The notes under the pieces: generated by a model
The model's input: only the letters and a program-made list of their open reading frames with translations
Told to the model about the DNA's origin: nothing
The model's database searches: none
Assembly: GCA_934462885.1 (NCBI GenBank)
Contig: CAKSJC010000013.1
Location: 1 to 17,041 of the forward strand
DNA from: an uncultured Eubacteriales bacterium
GTDB lineage: Bacteria > Bacillota > Clostridia > Oscillospirales > CAG-272
DNA: 17,041 nucleotides
Reading direction: 5' to 3'
Program-made: the position numbers and the translations under genes
Part shown: positions 6,529-13,606 of the stretch, piece by piece
Numbering within the stretch: position 1 is the first letter of the stretch
How the letters are laid out: every line of letters begins with the position of its first letter

Positions 6529-7836
6529 TCAGTTGTTGTAAAGCTTCCGTCTGTCTATAACGCGGACAGCTTTTCCTTCACTGCGTATTATGGATTTCGG
6601 CTCAACGATCGATATCTTTGCTGAAATACCAAGGACGGATTTCAGCGCTTCTTTTATCTCCGCCTCGCGTACTTTTATCGAGCCGACCGTATCGGAGAAC
6701 AGTTCGGGAGTCATTTCTACGTTGACTTCAATAGTGTCTCCGGCGCCTACTCTGTCTACGATGATTTGATAGTTCGACGTAAGTCCTTTTGAGAGAAGCA
6801 CCATTTCGATTTGCGACGGGAATACGTTCACTCCTTTTATGATGAGCATATCGTCGGTTCTTCCCATAGGCTTTGTCATTTTCGCAAAAGTACGTCCGCA
6901 GGAGCAAGCTCCTCTTGTTATAACGGCTATATCCTTTGTGCGGTATCTCAGAAGCGGGAAAGCTTCTTTTGTTATGCTTGTGAACACAAGCTCGCCGCGT
7001 TCTCCGTCGGGAAGAGGTTTCCCTGTTTTCGGATCAATTATCTCGGCTATAAAGTGGTCTTCGTTTATGTGCATACCTGTTTGATCTTCACACTCAAACG
7101 CGATTCCGGGACCGGATATTTCAGTGAGACCGTAAATATCGTAAGCTTTGATGTGAAGCCTTTTTTCAATGTCGCGGCGCATTTCTTCAGTCCATGCTTC
7201 CGCACCGAAAATTCCGGCTTTCAGCTTTATTTTATCGATAAGACCGTTTTCTTCGAGACTTTCGGCAAGATATGCCGCATAAGAGGGGGTGCAGCAAAGA
7301 ATGGTTGAGCCGAGGTCGGTCATGAACTGCATCTGACGTTCCGTATTTCCGGATGACATGGGGAGCGTAAGACAGCCTACTTTCTGCGATCCGCCGTTTA
7401 AGCCGAAGCCTCCGGTGAAAAGACCGTAACCGTAGCTTACCTGACAGATATCTTCTTTTGTCGCACCTGCCGCAACCAACGCTCTCGCACAGCAATCTTC
7501 CCAAAGATCGATATCATTTTTTGTGTAGAACGCTATTACGCGTTTTCCGGTTGTTCCGCTTGTCGAATGTATGCGTATGCACTCTGAGAGCGGTGCAGAC
7601 AAGAGCCCCGTCGGATATGCGTCTCTCAGATCGTCTTTCGTGAGGAAAGGAAGCTTGTAAAGATCGTCGCATGACTTGACGTCTCCCGGTTCGACTCCCT
7701 TTTCTTTCATTTTATTTCTGTAATATTCGTTGTTGTTCCAGACTCTCTGAACAGTTTTCACGAGCCTTTCGTCCTGCCATGCCCTTATCTGTTCGCGGGA
7801 GGCGGTTTCTATATCTTTCTGAAAATAAGTAGCCAT
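6529..7836 (-). CDS. paaK: Phenylacetate--CoA ligase family protein
   Basis: The 435-residue protein belongs to the adenylate-forming ligases and joins phenylacetate or a related aryl acid to CoA using ATP. The phosphate-binding loop is S91-T-S-G-T-T-G-K98. The adenine/acyl motif is IYGLTE (235-239, with E239). The hinge region is GRTDDMLIIKG (325-335). The C-terminal catalytic lysine is K422 in SEGKAVRV. A C311-S-C313 pair sits before the hinge, a common PaaK feature that may bind zinc. Length matches the family. The start follows AGCAGG and is 51 bases below the promoter's -10. In gut Clostridia such enzymes act with indolepyruvate/aryl-pyruvate oxidoreductases in aromatic amino-acid fermentation. 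The exact acid (phenylacetate, 4-hydroxyphenylacetate or indoleacetate) cannot be told. The ACT gene follows in the same operon. Confidence 0.93.
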   Translation of the reverse strand: MATYFQKDIETASREQIRAWQDERLVKTVQRVWNNNEYYRNKMKEKGVEPGDVKSCDDLYKLPFLTKDDLRDAYPTGLLSAPLSECIRIHSTSGTTGKRVIAFYTKNDIDLWEDCCARALVAAGATKEDICQVSYGYGLFTGGFGLNGGSQKVGCLTLPMSSGNTERQMQFMTDLGSTILCCTPSYAAYLAESLEENGLIDKIKLKAGIFGAEAWTEEMRRDIEKRLHIKAYDIYGLTEISGPGIAFECEDQTGMHINEDHFIAEIIDPKTGKPLPDGERGELVFTSITKEAFPLLRYRTKDIAVITRGACSCGRTFAKMTKPMGRTDDMLIIKGVNVFPSQIEMVLLSKGLTSNYQIIVDRVGAGDTIEVNVEMTPELFSDTVGSIKVREAEIKEALKSVLGISAKISIVEPKSIIRSEGKAVRVIDRRKLYNN

Positions 7837-7860
7837 ATATACCTGCTTTTAACATTGATC

Positions 7861-7890
7861 ATATAAGTATTATTTTTTATATAAGTATTA
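7861..7890. repeat. Two 12-bp direct repeats in the paaK leader
   Basis: ATATAAGTATTA occurs at 7861-7872 and again at 7879-7890, 18 bases apart start to start. The second copy overlaps the paaK -10 box. The repeats sit where a regulator could bind, but they could also be an AT-rich coincidence. Confidence 0.4.
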
Positions 7891-7915
7891 AATCACGTTT
7901 TTTTTGTATTGTCAA
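7887..7915 (-). promoter_or_regulatory. Promoter of the paaK-ACT operon
   Basis: On the minus strand TTGACA (7915-7910) and TTTAAT (7892-7887) are 17 bases apart. The -10 overlaps the second 12-bp direct repeat. Confidence 0.7.
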
Positions 7916-7955
7916 GAGAATAAACACGGTTTTTGCGAAAAAGTCTTTGTTTATA

Positions 7956-7976
7956 CATATTTATTAAATAAATATG
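7956..7976. promoter_or_regulatory. Perfect 10-1-10 palindrome, candidate operator of the MntR-like regulator
   Basis: Arms CATATTTATT (7956-7965) and AATAAATATG (7967-7976) are exact inverted repeats around A7966. The 21-base AT-rich palindrome fits the size of operators bound by DtxR/MntR-type dimers. It lies about 120 bases upstream of the regulator's start and about 40 bases upstream of the paaK -35 box. A hairpin role is unlikely, since it is all A/T apart from the terminal C/G pair and has no loop. Binding is inferred. Confidence 0.45.
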
Positions 7977-8097
7977 CGTTTTACCGATTTGTATTTCGGG
8001 AGAAGAGATAAAAAGATGCGCCACGGGGAATTTTCTTGAACAGGGTGGCATATATTTGCACGTAACAAACTTTTTTTATTCGGAGGGAGGTTTATCA

Positions 8098-8754
8098 TTG
8101 AGCAATATCTCTGAAAACGAAGAGTACAGAAGCGACATGAAATATTCGAGCGAGAGAAGAAAAAACGGTGAAATGACTCCGGCGGCGGAGGATTATCTTG
8201 AAATGATATACCGGCTTTCGACAGATGACGGCGGGGAAAAGAAACCGGTACGCATATGCGCACTTGCAAACTGCCTCCATGTGTCTCCGTCATCCGCGTC
8301 GAGAATGGCGCAGTCCATGGCTGCGGGAGGATACGTGGATTTCAAGAGATACGGATATATAATGCTTACCGAAAAAGGCGCGAAGACGGGAAGATATTTC
8401 ATAAAGCGGCATAAGACGGTTCTGACATTTCTCAAATGGCTTACGGGAGAGGAGAAGCTTGTTGAAACTGAGCGGATAGAGCATTATCTGAGCCGCGATA
8501 CCGTAGAAAAAATGGAAGAAAAGTTGAACGGATCTCAGAACCGTAAAGAGGAAAACGTCATTTTTTCCGTTCATGACGGAAAAAAACAAAAAGAATTTCA
8601 AGGTATGCAAAGCTTTGCCGATACGGCTTTCTCAGACGTCGCGTCCGCTCATGCAAATGCTGCGCCCGACCTGCAAGGCGGCGAGCTTGAGAGAGCGTTC
8701 GATGAGAGTGAGGAAAAAACGCCGCTGTCCGTAAGTGATGATAGCGGAATATAA
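8098..8754 (+). CDS. MntR/DtxR-family metal-dependent transcriptional regulator with extra tails
   Basis: The start is TTG at 8098, seven bases after a strong GGAGGGAGG site; a further in-frame TTG at 8056 has none. The 218-residue protein has a core at about 26-142 like Bacillus MntR: the opening MTPAAEDYLEMIYRLS, a winged helix (VRICALANCLHVSPSSASRM) and the dimerisation helices. All six MntR metal ligands appear kept, aligned by eye: D32, E35, H105, E125, E128, H129. This favours Mn(II)-type sensing over the Fe(II)-type DtxR, whose ligands differ. No SH3-like C-terminal domain is present. Instead about 75 low-complexity residues follow, which I do not recognise. A 25-residue N-terminal addition is also unusual. 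No metal transporter lies in this window, so its targets are elsewhere; a palindrome upstream may be its own operator. Confidence 0.85.
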   Translation: MSNISENEEYRSDMKYSSERRKNGEMTPAAEDYLEMIYRLSTDDGGEKKPVRICALANCLHVSPSSASRMAQSMAAGGYVDFKRYGYIMLTEKGAKTGRYFIKRHKTVLTFLKWLTGEEKLVETERIEHYLSRDTVEKMEEKLNGSQNRKEENVIFSVHDGKKQKEFQGMQSFADTAFSDVASAHANAAPDLQGGELERAFDESEEKTPLSVSDDSGI

Positions 8755-8810
8755 GTCGGCAAGACAACATAAATTATAGAGAATAAATCAAATAAAACGG
8801 GGAGTTATGT

Positions 8811-10247
8811 ATGGAACACACAATATACACAAAAAGGTTTGATCTGACATCGGTTTCCGACGTAACGGAGGATTTTATCCTGCCGGATTATGTTCCTGAG
8901 ATAAGGAGAGTCGTCGGAGTGCGGGGAGTGGCTGCGGTTGACGGGAAATACTTGTCGGGAGATGAACTTGAATGCGACGGAGGAATTACGTATACCGTGC
9001 TGTATACCGATAATGACGGAAAGCTTTGTCAGACTTCACAGACGTCGTCGTTTACCGCGCGCGCTTTGGCAAAAAGCGAGGATGACCGATATACGCTTTC
9101 CGACATCATGACGTCGTGTACGGCTGAAAATGTGACCTGCCGCGTAAGCGCGCCGCGGAAGATAACGCTTTCGTCAAAAGTGAAAATGCACGCGCTCTCC
9201 GAACGCGGGCGAGATATTTCAATGAAGAAGAGCGGGGACTTCGAGGCGAGGGAGAAATGCGTTCGCGGCAAGAGCGGCTCTGTATCGGAGCTTCGTGCAG
9301 GAGGCGAGTGCTCCGGCGAGATCAGGGAACGAGAGGGCGCGAAAATAATTACGGCGTCCGGAGAGGTGTGTGTGAGCGATGTCAGATTCGACAAAGGTCA
9401 GGCGAATGTTAAAGGAGACGCATACATATTGCTATGTCTTGCGTACCCCGACGGAAATTATGTAACGTCGCGCGGCAGAGCGTTGATAGAGGAAGAGATA
9501 CCCATTCCGGAGTCCATGTCGGGAGGAGACCTCATGGGCTGTGCATTCGGAAACGCCGCGATGATAGAAATAGATACATCCGACGACGGTACGATATTTT
9601 GGAAGATGGAATATGATATAGATATTGCCGTTGCAAAACGCGAGGAATATGAAGCCACACATGACGCATACGCGGTAGGGGCGCAGAGCGTTCTTGAAGA
9701 GTCGGAATACGAGTCGTATTATCCCGCGGCTATGCAGAACGGACGTCTTACAGCGTCGGCGTCGGCGAAAATAAGAAACGGAGCGAGATTTGTATGCGGT
9801 TTCGGAACAGGTTCTGTCGATAAATGCGAGATCAAGAACGGGCGTATGCTGCTATGCGGAAACGTTAAGATATCCGCCGTAACGGAGCTTGACGGAGAGA
9901 TGCAAAGCGACGAATGCGTAATTCCGTACAGATACGAATGCGACGCGGCAGCGGAAAGCGCGGATGAAGCGGTTATGCGTAGCATGGTTCGAGTGAGCGA
10001 CATACAGGGAAGATGCGAGGGCGAGAACATAAATCTGACCGCGGAGCTTGCGATATCGGCGGCGGTCATGGGAGTTGAGCGGATAAAGTGTATTTCGAAG
10101 ATCACAAAAATCGAGGGAGAAACGTTGGGCGGAAAAAACGTGATAAGACTGTATGTTCCGGATGAAAACGAAAGTGCGTGGGACGTTGAGAAACGTTTTT
10201 GTCTTGCTCACGAAGCAAAACTCGAAAACGACGTGTATATCATATGA
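8811..10247 (+). CDS. DUF3794 (SipL/SPOCS-type) domain protein with degenerate C-terminal LysM-like end
   Basis: The 478-residue protein follows a GGGGAG site by a few bases. Repeated modules with the pattern of DUF3794 appear at about 28-90 (DYVPEIRRVVGVRG...DGGITYTVLY), about 180-250 and about 313-385. DUF3794/SPOCS domains occur in SipL, which tethers SpoIVA for spore-coat assembly in Clostridioides, and in related Clostridia proteins. The last 35 residues (VIRLYVPDENESAWDVEKRF...) look like a shortened LysM, with W457-D-V standing for the usual LWDIAK. A full LysM would continue to about 45 residues and end with a hydrophobic I-P-type strand. So I infer a sporulation role, most likely coat or envelope-related, and no signal peptide is visible. 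Its place after the MntR-like regulator gives no functional link that I can see. Confidence 0.8.
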   Translation: MEHTIYTKRFDLTSVSDVTEDFILPDYVPEIRRVVGVRGVAAVDGKYLSGDELECDGGITYTVLYTDNDGKLCQTSQTSSFTARALAKSEDDRYTLSDIMTSCTAENVTCRVSAPRKITLSSKVKMHALSERGRDISMKKSGDFEAREKCVRGKSGSVSELRAGGECSGEIREREGAKIITASGEVCVSDVRFDKGQANVKGDAYILLCLAYPDGNYVTSRGRALIEEEIPIPESMSGGDLMGCAFGNAAMIEIDTSDDGTIFWKMEYDIDIAVAKREEYEATHDAYAVGAQSVLEESEYESYYPAAMQNGRLTASASAKIRNGARFVCGFGTGSVDKCEIKNGRMLLCGNVKISAVTELDGEMQSDECVIPYRYECDAAAESADEAVMRSMVRVSDIQGRCEGENINLTAELAISAAVMGVERIKCISKITKIEGETLGGKNVIRLYVPDENESAWDVEKRFCLAHEAKLENDVYII

Positions 10248-10427
10248 AAACGACGCTTTTATGATCGGACGAAAAAGAGAAGAGGGGTGATTTGTAAACA
10301 AGAGGAAGAGCTGAGTTTTAAAACGGGGATAGTTTATCAAAAATCTTTCACAAACAAAAGCATAAAAATAAATGTGTTTTATTCCTATACTCGTTTTTCG
10401 GTTTTGATGTTTCAGTCTTATTGCTAA

Positions 10428-10469
10428 AAAACGGTGAAAAGCTTTCCCTAAAAAGCTTTTCACCGTTTT
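10428..10469 (-). terminator. Strong terminator of the ROK glucokinase gene, probably bidirectional
   Basis: AAAACGGTGAAAAGCTTT (10428-10445) and AAAGCTTTTCACCGTTTT (10452-10469) form a perfect 18-bp stem with a 6-base loop. It lies 39 bases beyond the minus-strand ROK stop and is followed on that strand by TTTTTT. The plus direction ends in TTTTATA and could serve the convergent DUF3794 gene. The 180 bases between that gene and the hairpin contain no gene that I can support. Confidence 0.85.
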
Positions 10470-10507
10470 ATATAGGTCCTTATTGTTTTCTTGGCAACAG
10501 ATTACGA

Positions 10508-11470
10508 TTATTTTCCGAGAACGGCCGCTCCTATGATGCCGGCGTCGTTTCCAAGCTTTGCAATCATAATTTTTGTTTTCGGAGTACCTTCTCTGGAGTA
10601 TGTTTCACCCCATACTTTTTCAAGAAGAGGCTTCATGAGGTAGTCGCCCTCGTTGCATACTCCTCCGCCTATCGAAAGAACGTTCGGCTGGAATATGTTG
10701 ATGATATTTACGATACCGCAGGCGAGATAGCTGATGTATTCGTCGACAACTTCGGCTGCAACCGCGTCTCCGGCTTTCATTGCGGTGAAAGCGGTGCGCG
10801 CGGAAACTTTTTCAAGATCTCCGCCTATCATTTCATCCATAACCGTGGCGCGTCCTGCGCGGCGTGCGTCGAGGATACGATCCTTTGTGATGTTGACAAG
10901 TCCTGTTGCCGAGCTGTAAGCTTCCCAGCAGCCGCGTCTGCCGCATGAGCAGGGTCTGCCGCCCTTTTCGATAACTATGTGTCCAAGCTCCGCTCCCGCG
11001 TAGTTAAAGCCGGAGTAAACTTTTCCGCCGATGACGATACCGCCTCCAACGCCTGTTCCGAGAGTGATCATTACGGAAAACGGCGCGCCTGCCGCAACGC
11101 CTGCCATAGCTTCTGCTTTAGCTGCGGCGTTCGCGTCGTTTTCAATGTAAACGGGCTTTCCGTCGAGGAGAGAGGATAGTTTGGATGCCAGCGGATAGTG
11201 GTTAAACGGAATGTTGTTTGCATATTCAACAACTCCCGTATCGCTGTTTGCCGTGCCGGGAGTTGCGATACCGGCGTATTCGACGTCATCAAGAGTGAGG
11301 TTGAGTTCGGAAAGGAGCTTTCTTGAAAGAGAAGCCATGTCGGCTACGATCGCGTCTGCCCCTCTTTCGGGCTTTGTGGGAGTGCTTCCTTTTTTAACTA
11401 TTTCATATTTTTCATTCACGATACCTATGGCGATATTTGTGCCGCCGAGGTCAACACCTATGTAATACAT
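10508..11470 (-). CDS. glcK: ROK family glucokinase
   Basis: The enzyme phosphorylates glucose with ATP to glucose-6-phosphate in the cytoplasm, feeding glycolysis. From ATG 11470 it has 320 residues, about the length of Bacillus GlcK. The AGGCAGGAT site lies eight bases upstream, and an in-frame TTG 21 bases earlier overlaps it. The phosphate-binding loop is DLGGTNIAIG (D7-G16). The catalytic aspartate is D112 in ENDANAAA. The ROK zinc site is H164 in ELGHIVIE plus C174-S-C176-G-R-R-G-C181-W-E. Other ROK members (N-acetylglucosamine or mannose kinases, or repressors) share these motifs; there is no N-terminal helix-turn-helix, so it is a kinase rather than a repressor. It is a single-gene transcript with its own promoter and terminator. 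Confidence 0.9.
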   Translation of the reverse strand: MYYIGVDLGGTNIAIGIVNEKYEIVKKGSTPTKPERGADAIVADMASLSRKLLSELNLTLDDVEYAGIATPGTANSDTGVVEYANNIPFNHYPLASKLSSLLDGKPVYIENDANAAAKAEAMAGVAAGAPFSVMITLGTGVGGGIVIGGKVYSGFNYAGAELGHIVIEKGGRPCSCGRRGCWEAYSSATGLVNITKDRILDARRAGRATVMDEMIGGDLEKVSARTAFTAMKAGDAVAAEVVDEYISYLACGIVNIINIFQPNVLSIGGGVCNEGDYLMKPLLEKVWGETYSREGTPKTKIMIAKLGNDAGIIGAAVLGK

Positions 11471-11528
11471 ATTTTTATCCTGCCTTTTCAAGAAAAAGAT
11501 TGTCGTCTTAAGGCGACATATTTTTAAT

Positions 11529-11558
11529 ATTATAAACGAAAAAATATACAGTTGTCAA
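11529..11558 (-). promoter_or_regulatory. Promoter of the ROK glucokinase gene
   Basis: On the minus strand TTGACA (11558-11553) and TATAAT (11534-11529) are 18 bases apart. The start codon is about 60 bases downstream. Confidence 0.8.
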
Positions 11559-11625
11559 CATTATTGAGATAAAAAGACAAAGTTTTATTTGCGCTCGGTT
11601 TTAATATGGTAAAAGATAAAAATGA

Positions 11626-11799
11626 ATATCGAATAGGAGCGTTTCGTGTTAATGCGGAAAAGCTGCGGCAAAACAGAAACCCTTAAAGAAAAACACGCTG
11701 CCCATGAGACCTAGGATCTCGCGCACCCTCCGAGATGAAGCCTATCGTATGTGGATAATTTTCAGTGTATAAGTAAAAAATCTGCCGCCGTGATTTTTT
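11626..11799 (+). ncRNA. Candidate structured non-coding RNA, class unassigned
   Basis: The gap between glcK and tRNA-Pro contains a locally GC-richer block that folds by eye. The ends close: ATATCGAATAGG (11626-11637) with CCTATCGTATGT (11741-11752), 11 pairs with two bulges. Inside, GTTTC-G-TGTT (11641-11650) pairs with AACAGAAAC (11672-11680), nine pairs with a bulged G. ATCTCG/CGAGAT (11716-11721 and 11731-11736) form a second hairpin, and GAGA at 11706-11709 could compete for the same TCTC. A terminator-like AAAAAATC/GATTTTTT (11775-11782 and 11792-11799) follows. The plus strand is assumed because the terminator-like element lies at the right and the tRNA has its own promoter. A 6S RNA or other housekeeping RNA is possible, but I cannot assign it. 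Confidence 0.35.
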
Positions 11800-11808
11800 A
11801 TTTGGCTA

Positions 11809-11837
11809 TTGACAATTGAGTAAGAGTGTGGTATAAT
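11809..11837 (+). promoter_or_regulatory. Promoter of tRNA-Pro
   Basis: TTGACA at 11809-11814 and TATAAT at 11832-11837 are 17 bases apart, both exact consensus. The tRNA begins 12 bases after the -10. Confidence 0.9.
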
Positions 11838-11848
11838 GCGATAGAAAT

Positions 11849-11922
11849 CGGGGTGTGGCTCAGTCCGGTAGAGTGCTTGGTTCGGGACCAAGAGGCCGCT
11901 GGTTCGAATCCAGTCACTCCGA
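11849..11922 (+). tRNA. tRNA-Pro (CGG anticodon)
   Basis: The 74-base gene has acceptor arms CGGGGTG/CACTCCG with one G-T pair. The anticodon stem is CTTGG/CCAAG around loop TTCGGGA, so the anticodon is CGG (proline). The T arm is CTGGTTCGAATCCAG. CCA is not encoded, so the processing enzyme must add it. Confidence 0.95.
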
Positions 11923-11925
11923 TGA

Positions 11926-11953
11926 AAAAAAGAGGGTTTTTACCCTCTTTTTT
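11926..11953 (+). terminator. Terminator of tRNA-Pro
   Basis: AAAAAAGAGGGT (11926-11937) pairs with ACCCTCTTTTTT (11942-11953) around TTTT. It starts four bases after the tRNA and has a T-run in the right arm. Confidence 0.85.
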
Positions 11954-12052
11954 GCTTGTTTTACAAGTTTTTATCCGTAACTCTGCCGCATTTTTAGTGA
12001 AAATTCAGTATAATAACCGAAAATAAAAAATGTATAAACAGTCGAACAAATT

Positions 12053-12076
12053 ATTTGAGCTTTTTACAACTCAAAT
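12053..12076 (-). terminator. Possible weak terminator of the MutS-like operon
   Basis: ATTTGAG (12053-12059) and CTCAAAT (12070-12076) can form a 7-bp stem. It lies 40 bases after the minus-strand stop and is not followed by a good T-run. Confidence 0.3.
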
Positions 12077-12115
12077 ATAACTTTTTCGACATGAATTATC
12101 ATATGAAGTTTTGTA

Positions 12116-13585
12116 TCATCCACATGTAGATATTCTGAATCCGGCGTCAGCATACAGCACCTTCGCTCCATCTTCGAGAGAACTTAACTTTTTCAGATGC
12201 GATACCGTTATCCATACCGCGCCTCGCTCTGTCAGATAGTCGAGTATGCCGCAAAGAGCCTTTGCGCCTTCGTTGTAGTCGGTACTCTGAAACATCTCGT
12301 TAAAGAAAACAAGCGCACCGTTTTCGAGAGTGTTTATAAGTTCATGCATTTCTATGACTTCGCCTTCAAATCTGCCGACCCCGGCGCCTTTTTCTTCATC
12401 CTCTTCTTCGCTCTTTGCAAACAAAACCTCAATGGAATGATAGCACCTCATTTTGGCGCTTGCCGCCGGAATAGGCAATCCTGCTTCGGCAAAAATATAC
12501 GCTGCGGCGACAGACCTTATGTACACGGTTTTTCCGCATCCGTTATCTCCGAATATGAGAAAGCCTTTTTCGTCGTTCCCTCGTGAAAAATTATTTGGAA
12601 CGACATTTTGTGTTTCCGCTATCTCCGAAACGAGCAAAAGATCGTATAGATCTTTTATATCGTCTGAGTTTTCTTCGGACACCGACGGAAACACGGCGGG
12701 ACACCCTTTCTTTTTCAGAAAATTCATATACATGAGCGCGGCTTTGTAAAAGTCGAAATCTTCCGCGTACCCCTCGAATATCTCGGAAAGGGCGCGAAAT
12801 ATGCCGTCAAGCTTTTCGCTTATCACAGAGAGTGAATTTGTTTCAAGCACATTGTATGCTGTGGATGCAATATCCGGAAGCGTTATGTTTTTTTCGCCGC
12901 TGTCTTCGTTTTTCAGACTTAAAAAATTCAAAAGCGAGCCTTTTTTCAGTGTGTTTTTTTCTTTTTTCACCGAGTCTTTTACCATGGAAAATAAAGCGAT
13001 TTTCCCGCTTTTATCGATTTCGGCGTTTACGCTGATTGGAGCGGATTCCGTCCGGCTTTCAAAATATGCGCAGATTTCCGAAAGAAGTTCTATTCCTCCG
13101 CCGGAGTACAGTTCGAAAAGTTCGTTTTTGAATAAGCGAAGCCCATCCGACGTAAACTCATACGGCAAAACGCAGTTGTACATAGACGTGATCAGCGAAA
13201 GCTCTTCTTTCAGCTTAACGGAGCAGCTTCTTAAAACGGCTTTCGTTCCCTGCAGGGACAGTTCGGAGCCTGAGCCTTTGAAAAAACGAAGATTTTCACG
13301 TCTTTCGGAGCTGAAGTTATCTTTCAGTATCTTAAAACGCTCAAACAGATCCGATAAATTTGAAAACACAGCAGGATTTTTGGCGAACTCCTTCAGTATT
13401 TCCTGCCTGTATTTTATGCTTTTTTCGGAAAGCACCGGGCGTGACAAAACAGAGATAAAAATTTTTTTCAAATGCCGCTCGGGTATAAAAAAGTCGAGCG
13501 TTTTTTCAAGAGAGAGCTTTTCAAATGTTTTTTCCTTAATATATCCGAGTTTTGGGCAGTTCGAATCGTAAAGCAAGCTTTTCAT
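12116..13585 (-). CDS. MutS-like ATPase B (short, no mismatch-recognition domain)
   Basis: The 489-residue protein has an N-terminal, mostly helical half (about 1-320) like the MutS core/lever region, then an ABC-type ATPase. Walker A is GDNGCGKT (346-353). Walker B is LVFFNE (425-430), with N429 where the usual aspartate is expected. The switch/H-loop is SH at 462-463. MutS domain I (Phe-x-Glu mismatch reader), the connector and a C-terminal Smr nuclease are all absent, so it is neither canonical MutS nor MutS2. It follows its neighbour by 21 bases and starts at ATG 13585 behind AAAGGTG. I infer that it dimerises with that neighbour, since MutS ATPases work as dimers. The role is unknown: recombination control, DNA-structure sensing and defence are all possible. 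Confidence 0.8.
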   Translation of the reverse strand: MKSLLYDSNCPKLGYIKEKTFEKLSLEKTLDFFIPERHLKKIFISVLSRPVLSEKSIKYRQEILKEFAKNPAVFSNLSDLFERFKILKDNFSSERRENLRFFKGSGSELSLQGTKAVLRSCSVKLKEELSLITSMYNCVLPYEFTSDGLRLFKNELFELYSGGGIELLSEICAYFESRTESAPISVNAEIDKSGKIALFSMVKDSVKKEKNTLKKGSLLNFLSLKNEDSGEKNITLPDIASTAYNVLETNSLSVISEKLDGIFRALSEIFEGYAEDFDFYKAALMYMNFLKKKGCPAVFPSVSEENSDDIKDLYDLLLVSEIAETQNVVPNNFSRGNDEKGFLIFGDNGCGKTVYIRSVAAAYIFAEAGLPIPAASAKMRCYHSIEVLFAKSEEEDEEKGAGVGRFEGEVIEMHELINTLENGALVFFNEMFQSTDYNEGAKALCGILDYLTERGAVWITVSHLKKLSSLEDGAKVLYADAGFRISTCG

Positions 13586-13606
13586 AGAATTGCACCTTTA
13601 TTGTTT

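Noticed and set aside
9852..10463. 203-codon minus-strand frame opposite the end of the DUF3794 gene
   Set aside because: Begins inside the terminator hairpin at 10428-10469, overlaps a recognisable gene, and has no domain.
12801..13571. 256-codon plus-strand frame opposite the second MutS-like gene
   Set aside because: Ser/Phe-rich mirror of the minus-strand gene, without a ribosome binding site; Walker A and H-loop on the other strand decide the true strand.
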